Below the pieces are notes generated by a model. It was not told where the DNA came from, searched no databases, and saw nothing but the letters and a program-made list of their open reading frames with translations. DNA of 64,000 nucleotides from Motacilla alba alba (lineage: Eukaryota; Chordata; Aves; Passeriformes; Motacillidae): assembly GCF_015832195.1 (NCBI RefSeq), contig NC_052046.1:42108473-42172472 (forward strand), written 5' to 3'. Of the stretch, positions 27,001 to 40,779 are shown one piece after another; position 1 is the first letter of the stretch; every line of letters starts with the position of its first letter. The translations under genes were made by a program, and so were the position numbers.

Positions 27001-30000
27001 GGCTTTTCCTAGGTCTCTGTTTAAGCCACAGAACTCAAGAGCTCACAGTTCTCTCAGTAAAGGAGCAGCAAAGAATAAGCTGTATGGCAAAAGTCTGCTG
27101 TCAGGTAAGGAAAGCTGTAATACTTATGTGAGAATGGCATACCTAGAACAAAACAACTCAAGATTGCCAGTATTAGCTAAAATCCGTGGCATATTATACT
27201 TGGCATAGACCAGTCTTTCCCTTCTTGAAAACACAGATAAGAACAAGTCAAAATTAGCTTACAGAGCGCGCCTCAAACCTTTGGGGGGAGCAGATCAAAG
27301 TAAGACAATCTGAAATACATGGCATCAAAATCTTGCGTTGTCTTTTTATTGTCTTTAGAATAAGACAATAAAAATAAATTATATGGGACTCTCTCCTCTC
27401 TCTCCATTTTCCACTGCTCTCCTTCAGTTCATTTGTGCTTTGTTCTTTTTTGGAAAGTAAATTTCCTGAGACTGTGAGGACCCTATGACCTAAGCAGACT
27501 ATCAAAGCCTGTGCTGTATCTTGGGAGTCTGCATGTCTGCATTTGCAAGAGCAAGGGAGTCCTTCAGTGATTTCTTAATCAGCTAAGCTTAGAGACTGTG
27601 AGGAAGGCCATGGGCTCTTTACCATGGCCTTTTGTGCAAAAGATTGCTCTGAGAAATGCTCTTTGATAACTTAAGGTGGGGACTTCCCTGTCTGATCGAA
27701 AAATTCTGAACTAGTCAAAACAACTGATTTTGTGGACAACAACTGGTGCAAATCAGCAGAGGAGGTACTTGTGTGGGTCATTGGGGTGTCTCTCTGAAGC
27801 TTCATGGTGTGATTTATTCAGGTCTTGCCAAGTAAACTGTGCTAGGGTGTAAGAAATCAAGGCAAAGCTATGTGTGCAAGCACTGAGGAGAGCTGTAGAC
27901 AACTGTCCAGAATTCATCTACAGCAGCATTGAAGGGACTAGAAAAACATTACTTTAGTAGAGAAAGCCCAGACCTCTTTAAATTGGGTACTTCTTTCTCA
28001 ACATGGCTGAGCACAGATCAGTGCAGGCCAATGTGGTCTTCCTGGAAGAGTTCACCACAGCTGCTGGGTCTCCCTGCAGTGAGGACAGCATTTGAAACCA
28101 ACATGGGTATCATGACACATTAAGGTAAGCATGGTCTCCTCAGAAGATCAGAGGACAGGTTATGGACAGAAAGCCAGGTATCAAGGGAAGCTGTAGTCAG
28201 CTTTACGTAAATCAAGCTGACTCTTTCGCATTTGAGAAGTTTGGGTTGGGTTAGGTAAGTTGTCTTCCAAGGAGAGGTGCCAAGAAGCAAGGTATTGTCC
28301 CTGCTGGAGGTCTAAATACCAGTCCCATGGTACTTGATCTGAATTTGGACTTTAAGAAAGTGTCGAAATGAACTTATAGCTCTTGGGCCTGGGATTTGAG
28401 AAGTTTTCTTTGAAGGTAAGGGGAAAGGTAAGACCTAAAAAGACTCAAAATAATTTAAAAAGTCAAAAGTCAATTTAACAGAGATTGGCATTTCTGTGAT
28501 CCTATTCTGTTTGCATTCCTGGGTGACTAATCCTCCTTTCCTGCTCATACGTTCCAGTCCTGACTGAAGCAAATGCTAACCTTCAAGAAAAAATTGTAAT
28601 CCACGTGCTGGATTTTTGGATCTCTGGTGCGTACCCCTCTGATATGGAAGAGACATCAGGTACTCCAGGTGTACAATTCACTGACAGAATGGTGAGACTC
28701 ACAGCCTAGTATGCTGAGAGAAGCAGCTTGTTATGGGGCTTGTATACTGAGAGATGACTAACCCAAACACTTTACCACTGCTCCTTTCATCTGCCAGTCC
28801 AAGATTTTGTTCCAACTCTAGCTGCAAGCAACACATAACAGGAAAACTTCAGTGATACTAGTTCAAGGCTTGGAGGGCACTTCAGTGTGAAATAATGTGT
28901 GCTTGGGACTCATGGGCTAGTTATTCTTTCTTCAGTAGCTTTCTTCTTTTCTGAGACAGTTAATGAGCAAAGCGGCGATGGAAGTGTATACGCAAATGAT
29001 AAATTCAGCATTCATAAGTAACTTAGATTTGCAAACAGGAACTGCCACTCTGCCTTCTAAGAAAGCAGAGTGCTTCATACAAAAATCTCCATCTAAGCCT
29101 GTGAAGACATATGCAGTCTTAGCACATGCTAAAATGGTAATACATCAAGGCAAAAAATGGTTTTCGCCTGCAAAAATGTGTTTTTCCTGATGTTCTCAGA
29201 TATTTCTTTATCTCTACATTTTTTGTATTGATTAGTTAATCCCACTTATAAGTGTAGAGCTATATTTATTTTCCAGTCTGGGTTTTACTAGTCTCATACT
29301 TCTGAAGATGATGATGATGGTGTCCTGTGGTACAGGGTACTGACAAGAAATTCAGGGCACTGTTCCTACCTCAGACAACAATTGTATTCAGTGTTAGTGC
29401 TACTGTCGTAGATATACGCCAGATGTGAGGTGAAGAGAAGAGAATAAAATACCGTGTGGACATTGGCGGGAGGCCATACGGACAACAGTCAGTTATTTAG
29501 AAAGGGTGTGAAAGGGTTCCAAAATGCTATGTTTTGCACATTCATTCCTGCCTCTGAGCAGTGTTCAGTATTGGGGCTACTGTGACTGTAGGAATCTTTC
29601 CACTCTGCTATCCTTCACCTTAGAGCAGTCAATTATTGAACCCCTTTAGTTAAAAATAAACGTGTTGCAGTAGTTCTGAGAACACCATCTGTTTTAAACA
29701 AGGTGACTAAAAGGTATTTCTCAAGTCACTCATGAAAATCTTCTATGCAAGACAGACTTATCTGATTTTTATAGGTCACTATTTCTGTGCAAATATTTGT
29801 GTTAAAGTTTAACTGTAATTTCTGGACCAGAACCTGGCTTTTTGTCCTCTCCTTCCTGTCTGTACAGAGAGATGAGGCAGTGCCATGCCTGTGTTGTGCA
29901 GACAGCAGAGCCGCAGCTGTGCCAGCCTGCAGGCAGCAGTTCCCTCTCACATCCTGTACCTGTGCTGGGGTCAGGAGGACAGCAGCTCCTCTCTCATGCC

Positions 30001-33000
30001 AAGAAGAGCAGAGATAATGGTCATATGCATCAGCAGGCTGGCTCTGCCTGTGGAACATTCAGGTTGGCATGTCCTGTCTAAAAGCAGAAATACCGAATGT
30101 TTCTTGTTTGCCATGTTGGCTGAATCACATCTTGGTAAGGTATTCAGAGCTGGCTGAGGCTATATCTTAAAGCTCCAGTGCATGTATTTTCTCTTTTCAT
30201 CTATTTCTTCTATTCCTGTATGGTTGATTTGCCAATTAATGAGATTTTTTTATTCAGACTGTCTTTTCAAACTTGTATTCTTGCTGTAGTCATTACAGGT
30301 CATTTGAGATTCCCATAGTATTTCTGGGGAATTAGCAGGCTGGAATCCTGATTCCAGAGCAAGAAATTTATTTCTAGCTTGCAGGCTTGTGTACAACCCA
30401 CCACAGTTGACATGGGATTGAGGAACTTCAGAAATACAGTATTTCACAGTGAAATGACTAGTTACCCTCAAAACTCAACAGAGATTTTTATTTTGATATA
30501 CCAGCCAAGCTGGTAGATGTTTCCATTTTATGTTGACTGACGCCTCATGGACCAAATAAAAATTTCTGTCTTGCTGAGCAGCCAATTCCCATTGAGAGTT
30601 TTCTTCTGGGACAAAGCACAGTCAAAAGCACAGCATGGCTTTCCTTTTTTGTTAGTTAAATATTCAGCTGAATATTATTTCAGCAATGAGTCCTGAAAAC
30701 GCTTTTTTTTTTTTTTTTAACATCTTGGAAGAAAAACAAAAACTTCTTTCTTGCAGACCATATAGATTTGCATTTGAACAAACAATTTTTTTTTTCTTTT
30801 CTCGGGAAAGAAAAGAAAGTCAGATATTTTTGTTTCATATGAATTTTCAGATGGGGCTTAAGGAAAACATTCACAAGGTCCTTCTGGGAACAGCTGCTAA
30901 AATCCTGCCTGACATGGCAAATCTATGTGTGTCTTTTTGAACTATGTTCTAGTCTCTGTAAATTCAGGGATCGTGATGTGATATAAAAAGCTGTCTCTCA
31001 ACAATGGAAAGAATAATGTGTAATCAACCCAACTTAACCTATGCGGGTATTTCATATGATTTTCTGTTCAAGACGCTAAGCTACCAAGTGAGACAGTGGG
31101 AGGTCAGAGAAAATTCCAGTGGTTGAGACTGTCTGGAAAAATTACACATTATTACACGGCAAGGATACACCCATGGGACTTTCTTTCCTCTTCCTGTAGG
31201 CAAATCCTGACTAAGCACTGTTACATTTTCACATTTAGCAACGAGGAATTGTTGAAGGAAAATAGATGTGTACAACACTGGGCTTTTTATTTTTAGGTGG
31301 ACCAGGTTGGCTCAGCTCATTGTGATTGCTCCAGAGCGGGGAATGGTCTGGTGGATTGAAGGCATGAGTAGCATGATGAAGCAGGCAGTGCCAAAAGCAC
31401 AAAGAAGCACCGCTTTTATTGGCATATCTATGAAAAAGTGCAGCAGGCACCTTGGTATTCCTTCAAGAAGTGCTTCTTTCTTCTGCAGTGGAAATTCTGC
31501 AGGAGATGCACAGTCTTGTGACAATCTCAGAAGGCAGTCCTGCAAGTGCTGGCTAAACAGCACACCTTTGTAACCTGAAGCACTATGTCAGCAACAGCGT
31601 TCTCCCAAATTCCCATTTCTTCAAGTCTAATAGGAATCTTATCTTGAGAGTTTTTTACCTTCTGACAGGCCTGGGGTATTTTAACTCAGGAGTTTCAGTG
31701 TAGTTTATGATCCTTTAGTGTTTTGGTTTGCGTGTCAGATGCTCCAAAAACATTCACTACCAGTATTAACACAGAGAGCATGTGCCACAAAATACTGTAT
31801 TGCTCAGAGTTTGTGAATGGGTCTGTTGTAGTCTGTAGTTCAGAAGAGGGAAAACTTTTCAAACACTCTGAAAAGGGCATTTAAACTGTGCTTTATTATC
31901 ATGTTCTGTTAAAAGGGTATAGCAAAATTTGGCCTAGAAACTTTTATCTAAAAAACAGAGTCAGCTTACAGAGTTTCCTGGTGGAAGTTAACTTTCAGTT
32001 CCTGCTAAAGAAATTGGGAAATCTGTGTATCTCTAATCTCCAAGAGTTCAGAAAGCATTGGTTGCTTTGTGATGTAGTGTTAAATTCTTTGCTTTGAACA
32101 GTATTTTCAGTTTTTTACATTGAAAAGCTACTGACATTTACTTAAAACCACAAATCAATGTATTTTGCCTTCTTACTGTCTTTTTTTGTGTTTGAGTCTT
32201 TTGTATGCCCCTATTTAGATTTTCTCTGCCACTCTGAAGACCAGAATCTTAATTATTTTATTAATAAGGATGAAGTCAGATAATGTGACTGCACTAGCTG
32301 GGACTTCAAGCAAAACCACAGTACTTGCCAGTATAGTTAATTGAATCCTCTGTCTTCAAATTGTAACAACTGCGTTTGAGGTTCCACATCAGTCTCCTGG
32401 AATGGCCTGAGTTATCTGCTCAGAAGGCAACGTTCCTCAGAGGTTGGTTGTATAAATCACAAATCAAGCAACCTTGTTGTTAATCTGCAGGGGAATTGGA
32501 GAATAGTGTCGGCTTTCTCTCATTCATTTTCACTCCAGCTGAGAGAGGAATCTGTTCCTCTAATTTGAGTCTCATTCCTGCAATTCCTCTGTTATCATCC
32601 CCCAGGTCCTATGTATGCAGACATAGTAGGGATGGTAGGCAGAGACTTGTGGTGTTATAGAAGAAGGATTAGGCTCTTTGGTATTTACTTCAGTCTTCCA
32701 TTCATACTACATTCTTCAATGGCAACCTCATTCATTCTAAACTCAGCTTAGAGGGAGTGGGAACGGACCGTTCCCAGGAAGATAAGTGGGATTCCCTCCA
32801 AAATATTTTGCAACATGTGTGTGAGAAATTTGCAGACAAGTCCAGTGAAACTGGACTACTCAAATAAATGAGATTTTTCAATGTCTCCAGTGCTGCAGTG
32901 TGTTTTTCTGAAAGCTTGTTCTACTGGCTGCTATAACAATGAATAACCGAGATTGGGTCTGAAGCCACTATAATCACATGCACTGTAAGAAATCCGTTAT

Positions 33001-35559
33001 GTTGCTAAATCAAATTGGTATGTTTGGTGGCCTAGGTTTCCAGCAAAATGTCACCATGTTCACTAGGTAGGAAATGAGATACCTTTGTTGGTGGCCTTTT
33101 TTTCTACTGATAGACCACAGAGCAGAATTTCATTGGAGTAATACCCTCTGGGAAATAAATTTTTAAGGGAGGTAAAATGATCCACTAAATTGGAATAGTT
33201 TAAATAAAATTTAGTTGAAAAAAACCCCCAAATATAAATAAAATTTGATCCTAAAAGCTGTTTTTTCATGTGACTCAGTTTTATTTAACCAAATTCAGTT
33301 GAAGAAATAAGACTAAGTGGGTAAGTGTTGCAGAGAAGTGCTTAGAATTCATAGAAAATAAAAACATAAATTGGGTTTCTAAAATATGTCTTTTATCTCA
33401 ATTTGAGATGAATATATGAATATGAAATATGAAATGTCAAGCATTTCCCAAGGTTTTCTTTTTGTTGTAGCTCTGAGTCTGTATAGCAGTGTACCCTGAA
33501 AATCCATCTGCTTTCCTAGAAAAGAAGGTCCAGTGGAACACTTCATCTACAGCACTTAGAATGTTGCAAGGTTGCAACAACTGTCTCATGTTGCAAGACA
33601 TATTCAGCACAGAATTAATTTTTAAGCCCTGAAAGGCTAAGTCCTTTGAGTAAGGAAAAAAGCATTCAAGGAAGGCTTGATTTTTCTTTCTTCCCTTCTT
33701 TCTATGCTGTGTCCACAGCAATGAAATATTTCTCTTTTTTTTGCCAAAATCCATTCACAACATGGTGCAGTAGCACAGCATAATATTTCCAGCTCATGTA
33801 GAAAATGAGGTTATCTTGTCATTGGTTATCTTGTTCAGCTGAAAGCAGGCAGGCTAGACAATGATGGCAGTGATGCAAACATGATGGGTCTGTCAAGCTG
33901 GTAGAGCCTGGGTAGTACTTCTCAAGTGACACTGGGATCATCTTTTGAGGGTGATCCTGACAACCAAGTCCTGGATGGTCCCTCTTCACCCTAGCAGAGC
34001 TTTTTCTGATGTTTGACATTTGTATGTTGAAGCTAGAGCTTGCTGGCTTCCTCAAGTGTTACAAAAGTCCAAAGGCTGAAGAACAAATTAAACCCAGCAG
34101 AGATAACATCACAGCATAGGCATTAGACTTCAGGCTGTGCAAGGGGATTGACTGGGAACCTGCTTTTGGTGTTCTTTGGTATAGCAGTTCTTTTTGAATA
34201 GCAGGGAATGGTGCCTGATAGCCCACACCTTCTTAAGCATCAATAATTTTCAGATACACAAACTGTTTGGTATGGGCCAAAAATAATTTCTTTTCCTCCT
34301 TTTTTTCCAAGAAAAGCACCATATTTCTCATGTGTCTAATCAAGGTAGAAGTTGCAAGGGAAAATATTTATCTGGAACAGGCCCAGAAGAAAGCTAACCT
34401 TTGTAGTCAGGACACCAGCTTTTATCCAGATGGACTGGTGAGAAAAACAGACAAGGCTCATTTTGTCTTTTGATGGACAGTTTTCTTGTCACATGACAAT
34501 TTTAACCTATTCAATAGATACCACCTGAAGTCTTTTGAGGGGTCCTGACAGAGTGAAATCCTTAAACATTCATTGGATTTTATCTTGTTTCTCTTTTTGC
34601 ATGGAGTAGTGGGATTCTTTCAAAGCATCTGCTCTTCTTTGTCGCCTAAACTTTTTTATAAACTGGTGCCATGAAATACTGATATTTAAAAAGGAAGATC
34701 TACTCAAAATTAGATAATGATTTTCTTTTTCTTTGTCTTATTTTCAGTGATACTTTATTCCTTCTTTGCTTCCTGCAGTTTATTTCTCCTACTCAGCAGA
34801 CAACTCTGTTTGCTATTGTAAGTTTGCTTGAGAAATGCGACTGAAATTTGGGGGTGTTTTTTTTTAGGCCAGAGGTGGCATGAAATTGTACTCAATATTG
34901 CAGAAAATGCCTCAAGTAATTTGTGCATGCCTTAACAAAGATAAAAGCATGAGGTGTGTGCGGAGAGTATGGCAGTATCACATGCACTGCACTGTCATTG
35001 TAACTAAACTGGCTCAACTGGTCTGTGAGAGCCTAGTGTAAATATAAGGGTTTATCGATACCATCAACCTCTCCTAATCTAATGAAAGTAAGAAGGTGAT
35101 GGTAGGGAAGCAGATCTGTGGAAGCCTGCATAATATCTGAATGTTCCTATGCAAGGAGAAAGGGAAAAACAGCGATACTTCCAACAAGAGAGTTTCTTAC
35201 TGTGCCACTCTCTGAACCCAGTGTCAGTCCTTTTTAACCCTGCTGGTACCACCAGAGATGGGAGATACTGCCCACAAAATGTTTCTCTAAGGGTGAAAGG
35301 CCTTGGGTATGTGGTGGTCAGAGGGGAATCTAAGCCTACTTCAGTTTAGCAAACATGGGGAAATTGCCTAAGTGCCTGAATGCTGCTCTGGTTTTCTGAT
35401 GTTGGGGTGTGGTTTAGAGGGAGTGGTGCTCTTTTGGGCCACATTATCATCATGGGCACATAAGCAAACCCACACCATAGGGACAGGTGGGGGATAGAAG
35501 GAGCTTGTTCAGTGCCAAAGACCTTGAAAGTTAAGAGGTTCATCAGTTTGCTCTGGTTT

Positions 35560-35602
35560 TGAGAGTTGCTGTCAGCAACTCTGAGAGTTGCTGTCAGCAA
35601 AC
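35560..35602. repeat. 22-bp tandem duplication containing a small palindrome
   Basis: TGAGAGTTGCTGTCAGCAAC is repeated back to back, the second copy with a changed end. Each copy contains the inverted repeat GTTGCTGTCAGCAAC. Confidence 0.8.
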
Positions 35603-36006
35603 CTCCGTATTGTAAACTAGAGGAAGAGGGAGCATTTTCAGAGATTTCTTTGTTCCTTGCTTTAAGAAGGTTGTTGAAATGTGCATAAACTGAACAAAAT
35701 ATCTTGAGAGGTAATTCTAGCAAAATGTAACAGTTTGCAAATTTGCTTTTGTCCTTTTCGGTTTGTTGCTATGAGTCAAGATTTTTTTTGGCTTTGATAA
35801 AGTTGAAACTTTCTATTTGTTTTGGGAAAGCTGACTTCCTGCCTTCCAGTTGACAGCTTGTAGTTCCTCCCACCTCAGCCTTTCAGCCTTTCAAAAAATC
35901 TTGAGGAGTGCTCAAAAAGGAGATTTAGCCCACTTAATTCTGATATTCTGATGTATCAGAAACTCTCTCTTCACTGCCAGCTGTGATAAATCTTGTCTTG
36001 TCTGCT

Positions 36007-36007
<1 letters not shown>

Positions 36008-36038
<31 letters not shown>
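36008..36038. repeat. Poly-T run of about 31 bases
   Basis: An uninterrupted T tract. It might be the reversed poly-A tail of an old retrocopy, but no recognisable cDNA adjoins it. Confidence 0.9.
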
Positions 36039-36039
<1 letters not shown>

Positions 36040-38230
36040 TGAAAGCAGAGTTGTTTTCCAAACTGGACTCGAGATTTTCTTAAAAATTCACATTATTTGT
36101 GAAACCAGTCGCAGACAGATTAATGTTGCTGTGTGTGTGTCTTAGTTCTGTGGTGTGGAAAGGTGTTTCTGTTCCCTTTGAATGTTAGCTAGTTGAGAAC
36201 AGTAAACAACACCAGGATTAGAGAGCTGGGGTGGGGAGCCACAGGAAATGTCGGTAGATGAGCTTTTAAATTGTAGAGAAGAGACTCCTGGGTATGATAG
36301 AGCAGCTTGTGAGACACTGGGAGAGGTGTAAGGCACTTCAGACAGTGAAGGAAAAGTAAAACTCACTCAGTTCCTGTGAGTTAGAATCCTCCCTTGACAC
36401 TCTGGATCTGGGGATGTCTCATTTGGCTTGCAACCACAAAGAGCAAGCAAGTAATCCTCATTTCTGCAGCCAAGAGAAGCAGGCAGGTTCAGCTTTCACT
36501 GGCTCTGGGGAAGTGTGCCAAGACAAAGAGGATTCAGAAACCAGACAGCTCAGGCCAGTTCAGAACCACCCACCTTCCTTGGGTTTCCTGCTGTTGTAGA
36601 AGAGGCAGATGAAAGAGGGAGTCTGGACAGGAGACCTTCATCCTCCCATCATCCTGAAGACCTGCCCTGAACATTACTTGGACCATGGTCTTTAACAAAC
36701 CACGTAATGGCTAGACTGGGCTTCCAGGCAGTTCCGGTCACCACCCTTCTGACAGCCACACCCCGATGAAGTCAGAAAACTGGAACAAAAGTGTCATCCA
36801 CCCTCGACAGGCGCACAGGGAACTGTGCACGGTGTCCTGGTCGGGGAGGTGTATAGGGGTGGGGGAGCTGAAGCAAGAGGAAACAGAGAGCTATGGTTTA
36901 ACAGCTGGCTGAAGTGATTTTGTTTAACACTCCCATCTGTTATTTCATGTATTATTTGAGTTACCTTGCTCCCCACATCCCTTCTATTTCTAATGGAAGT
37001 ACTTGTCAAAGCTCTAGGTTTTAGCAAGGTACTTCAGTTATACCAGGCAAACATATACTGACAGAGGCTGTAGGTAAATAAAACTGGAGTAAAAGGCTGA
37101 GCTGATCCAAACTTGTGAAATTGAAGTTAGGCTGGCTCCTATTAGATGACAATTTGGATCTATGTGTTCCATCAAGAATATCAGTCTTATATTTTGGGTC
37201 CTTCTATCTCCTTATGCTTTGTTATTTAGTACAATAGTCACCTCTGATCTGCCATGGCTTTTGGGCTACAATAAGGTTTACAGCTGTGGAGTTCAACCGT
37301 TGTCAGGAAAAGAGAATCCACTCTACATGCCAGTGCCAGCCACGCAGTGCCAGCTTCTCACATAACAGAATCTAGAAACAGCTTGTGTTAGGGGTTGTGG
37401 TCATTCACCACAGAGGCAATTCTCACCATCTCACCATTCTACCATCTCACTCTAACTGAATGCCATTTTGAGATCTGCTTGGTACAAATAAAAACTATGA
37501 TTGCAAGGGTGCTGCTCTGCATACCATTTTACTTAATTTCTCATAGTGTCGCTCTCATCTGAGTGACAGGCATCTCTAGAATGTTGCAACCCACTCATAC
37601 CCAAGAATATGGAAGGGTTCTGAGAACCCTTGTTATCATACTTGACTTAAGGAGGCGACGTTTTACAGTTAAAGAAGGATATATTGAAAGAAGATGGTAG
37701 GTCATGGGCAAGGAATGGTGGATTGACAGTGTCAGATGCACTTCGTGAGGCCTTCAGCAAGAGTCACGTGAAATGTCAGGACTGTGGGCAGTAAGTTGGA
37801 CCTTTTGCTCCATGGCCTAGACAGGCTGGTACAGTGGCTAGATCTGGGCTTGAGGAGATGCAGCCTGTGTCCCTGTGAGGAAGAGGCCAGCCTGAGCAAG
37901 AGCATGGCTGCAGCCTGTGTGGGTGAGAGACAGCACGGCCTGTGCTGTGATGGAAGGTGCAAGCACACACACACGACACTGAGCAATGCTGACAGCAAGG
38001 CTACAGTCTCCTTAACTGTGTGTCTGGCTTTCCAGTTCATCTGCTGATGACCTGCTTGAAACTCCCATTCTCTAAACTAGGGTTAACATTTACTCCACCT
38101 TGAAATCCAGGGCTCTCTGGGAATCCCTCTTGCCCATTCCTACTTCATAAGGAACTCTCTTTCCTTGGAAGGGCTTATTCCTTTCCAATTCACCTTCACT
38201 TCTCATCAAGCTGTCACAGCCCTTTTATCT

Positions 38231-38540
38231 TGTAGGGCAAGAAAACAAAGGAGGCTTAGTAAAGGAAGAACAAAGACTGCTTTATTAAATAAAAGAAGCT
38301 GGGGAAAAGATGTAATGAAGTTTCTAAAATGTAACAGAACCTCAGTAATTTGCAATAAGCTATAACAAAACACTTCTGAAAGAAATGGTCTGATGCTTGA
38401 ATAATTTCTTCTATTGGCTGTCTAGAGGCATGTTATTTTAATCTGATGGTAAACATATTATAAAAAGTTGATGCTTTACAATAAATATTTCTGGCCTTAT
38501 CACTGTCTGGGACCGTGCTTTGTGCGCTGATATGCTGCCA
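38231..38540 (+). repeat. 5' LTR of the endogenous retrovirus
   Basis: It begins TGTAGGGCAAGAAAAC and ends GATATGCTGCCA just before the primer binding site, 310 bp. A TATA-like TTATAAAAAG lies at 38,458-38,467 and a poly-A signal AATAAA at 38,480-38,485, implying a very short R region. The matching copy is at 44,632. Confidence 0.9.
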
Positions 38541-38542
38541 AA

Positions 38543-38568
38543 TGGCGCCTGCTTAACAGGGACTTGAA
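38543..38568 (+). other. Primer binding site, tRNA-Lys-like, with an altered centre
   Basis: Directly after the 5' LTR comes TGGCGCC, then TGCTT, then AACAGGGACTTGAA. Both outer blocks match the usual tRNA-Lys(UUU) primer site, in which they are joined by only two bases. Here five bases intervene, so the site has been altered by mutation or belongs to a variant primer. Confidence 0.7.
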
Positions 38569-38725
38569 TTCTCTGAGACTATTCTAGACCTGTGGTGTAT
38601 TCCCAACTGAACCGAAGAGTGGATTTTGAGGATTGTTGAGGTTATCCTTCTTGTTGTGGGCAAAGGAACAATTGCAGGTTAGCCTTGTGAGAAGTTGGGG
38701 GAAAAAAGTTACATTTTATAGATAA

Positions 38726-38822
38726 ACAAAAAACCACAAACAAACAAGCAAGCAAACAAACAAAAGTCTCAACTCTCTCTCTCTATCTACATCTATCTAA
38801 TATATATATATTTATATATTTA
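38726..38822. repeat. CAAA, CT and TA simple repeats in the proviral leader
   Basis: Between the primer binding site and gag there are (CAAA)n-like, CTCTCTCT and TATATA stretches, low-complexity growth within the 5' leader. Confidence 0.8.
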
Positions 38823-38824
38823 GG

Positions 38825-40480
38825 ATGGGGAATAATATAAGTAAATTAGAAACCTTTCATAAAACCTGCTTATTATGTATCACAACATTTTAGAATTGAA
38901 GAAAGAAAGCTTATGCTACTCCTTATGTGGGTGATGGCTGTTTGTAGTATGAAGTAAAGGAATTGTATAACTTTGAAAACTGGAAGTGAGTGGGTGATTC
39001 TTTAAATCAGAGAGCCATGAGGTTAATCCTGATAAATTTATTACATGGCAAATTGTTTATTTTGCACTATGATCTTTTCATGACTCGGATGAAATTGATC
39101 AGCCCACAGTAGATCTGTTGGCAGATACTTCTTCTGAATCAACACCACCACTATTGCATCATGATCCGGTAGTTTTGCAAATGAAGGAGGGATTTAATGA
39201 GGAGAAACCAGAGGGCGATCCCATAAATTAAAGACTATAATTTACAGCCTAAGGTAAAACCACAGCCGATAAAAGCTAGGGCTGCAGCACCATCTAGTGA
39301 CACAAAGCCACAAAACCAGCAATTAAAGTCTCTGCCCTGTGAGACTGATAATGAAGTTTTGCTGTCCTCTGAGCCACTTTTTGGATACTTCCCAAAAATA
39401 AGTGATTGATCAAGGGCATGTTGAACTGCTCACTGCTATGCCTGTAATTTATCACACTAAGCATCCTTGTCATGAAAAAATTTCTCATGATATGGCTAAG
39501 GAGTTAAAAAACTCTGTGAGAAAAAGGTCTGCAATCTTCCCATATGATGGGACTTATAAAATCTATTGCAGAAAGCTATATAATGTTACCTGCTGATTGG
39601 AAAGCTTTATTTAATCTGGTTATGACACTAGAACAGTATTCAATTGTGTGTAGTCTGAATACCAATATGTATGTAAAGAACAGGCACTGGCAAAGATGAA
39701 CACTTGTAATGCTGAAATAACAAGGAATCATCTGGCAGGGATGGAACCTCAGGCATCTATAAGGGATCAATCAAGAGTGCCCCCAGGAACATTTAACCAA
39801 ATTGGGAGGGGGGGGGGGGGGGCGCTGTTTTTGAAAGCTCTGAGAAGAGTGCCAGATGTTAATAAGACTGAGCCTGGCTTTTTCACCATAAGGCAAGGAC
39901 TCTGAGAGCCTTACATCACCTTTACTGATCGTTTGCCAACAGGTGTGAACAGGCAAGTTGAATGACCAGTTACAGCAGTAGCTTTATTGAAATCCTTAGC
40001 CTATGAAAATCCTAATACTGGCTGTCAAAAAGGCAATCAATCCAATCAGAAACAAACCTGATATTACTATAATTGACTTTGTCAAAACCTGTGCACATAT
40101 TTGTGTGGAACAATACAGAGTAGATTTGTTGGCAACTGCTTTGGGTCAACAGCTACAAGTGGCTTGGGAAACAATTAAATGCTTTGACTGTGGAGAGGAA
40201 GGTCATGTGAAAAAGCAGTGCCCAAAGAATGAGCAAAGGAATAAAAAACCTAGCAGACCTTTTTTTTGCCCCGGATGCAAAAAAAGCCATCATTGGTATA
40301 GCCAATGCTGTTCTAAATTTGACCAAGATGGAAGACCCCTGCCAAATCAGGGAAACTCAAAGAGGGGCTTGGGAACCTGCACCCCTCAACAAAAAAAGAC
40401 CCAGCCACAGCTACTTCCCACAGCTCAAGCTATATCAGGGGGACCCCAGGCAGTTGCTGGCTTGGACTTCGCAGTTTCCA
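38825..40480 (+). pseudogene. gag: Endogenous retroviral gag (degenerate)
   Basis: The ATG at 38,825 opens MGNNISKL, with Gly at position 2 as in myristoylated matrix proteins, but a TAG stop follows at 38,891 after 22 codons. Around 39,885-39,940 a capsid major homology region is legible (RQG, then EPYITFTDRL after an in-frame TGA). The nucleocapsid end is best kept in the open frame from 40,003. It holds two zinc knuckles of the CX2CX4HX4C type: CFDCGEEGHVKKQC at 40,180-40,221 and CPGCKKSHHWYSQC at 40,267-40,308. A run of 15 G at 39,808-39,822 and at least one frameshift before 40,003 break the capsid frame. It encoded the virion structural polyprotein and cannot be expressed as such now. 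Confidence 0.9.
39808..39822 (+). repeat. Poly-G run of 15 bases within the gag remnant
   Basis: Fifteen consecutive G residues follow GGGA, in sequence corresponding to the capsid. It is a likely slippage expansion and contributes to frame disruption. Confidence 0.9.
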
Positions 40481-40665
40481 CCAAAACCACAATAAATGAC
40501 ATATTGGTTCACTTACAACCTTATACCTACAGGTTTAAATGGACCCCTTCCTTTTAAATGTCATGCATTGTTACTTGGGAGATCATCATCATCTGAAAGT
40601 GGACTTTCTATTTTGCCAGAAATCATCAACTCTGATTCTAGGGGTGAAAAAAATCACAGCTTCGA
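40450..40665 (+). pseudogene. Retroviral dUTPase remnant (pro frame)
   Basis: After the nucleocapsid the frame reads GLDFAVSTKTTI, resembling the start of a trimeric dUTPase. In a shifted frame (from 40,532) LLLGRSSSSESGLSILPEII and then NSDSRG follow, resembling conserved dUTPase motifs. Betaretroviruses and related class II elements carry dUTPase at exactly this place, upstream of protease. Frame changes separate the parts, so the enzyme is dead. Confidence 0.75.
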
Positions 40666-40779
40666 CTCCTAGCCCACCTTGTACTATTCCAGCAAGATCA
40701 TGCATTACTCATCCCACTTCTTATGTTGCCAGATACAGAACCAATACCATCTGTCAATGCTGACAGGGGCATTGGAGGT

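Larger units (their letters stand above)
24072..38230. other. 14-kb intergenic stretch without a recognised gene
   Basis: I found no exon, RNA gene or identifiable transposon. It contains homopolymer runs (poly-T at about 30,703-30,718 and 36,008-36,038) and a 22-bp imperfect tandem duplication at 35,560-35,602. Open frames here are short, lack family matches and look random. Confidence 0.55.
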
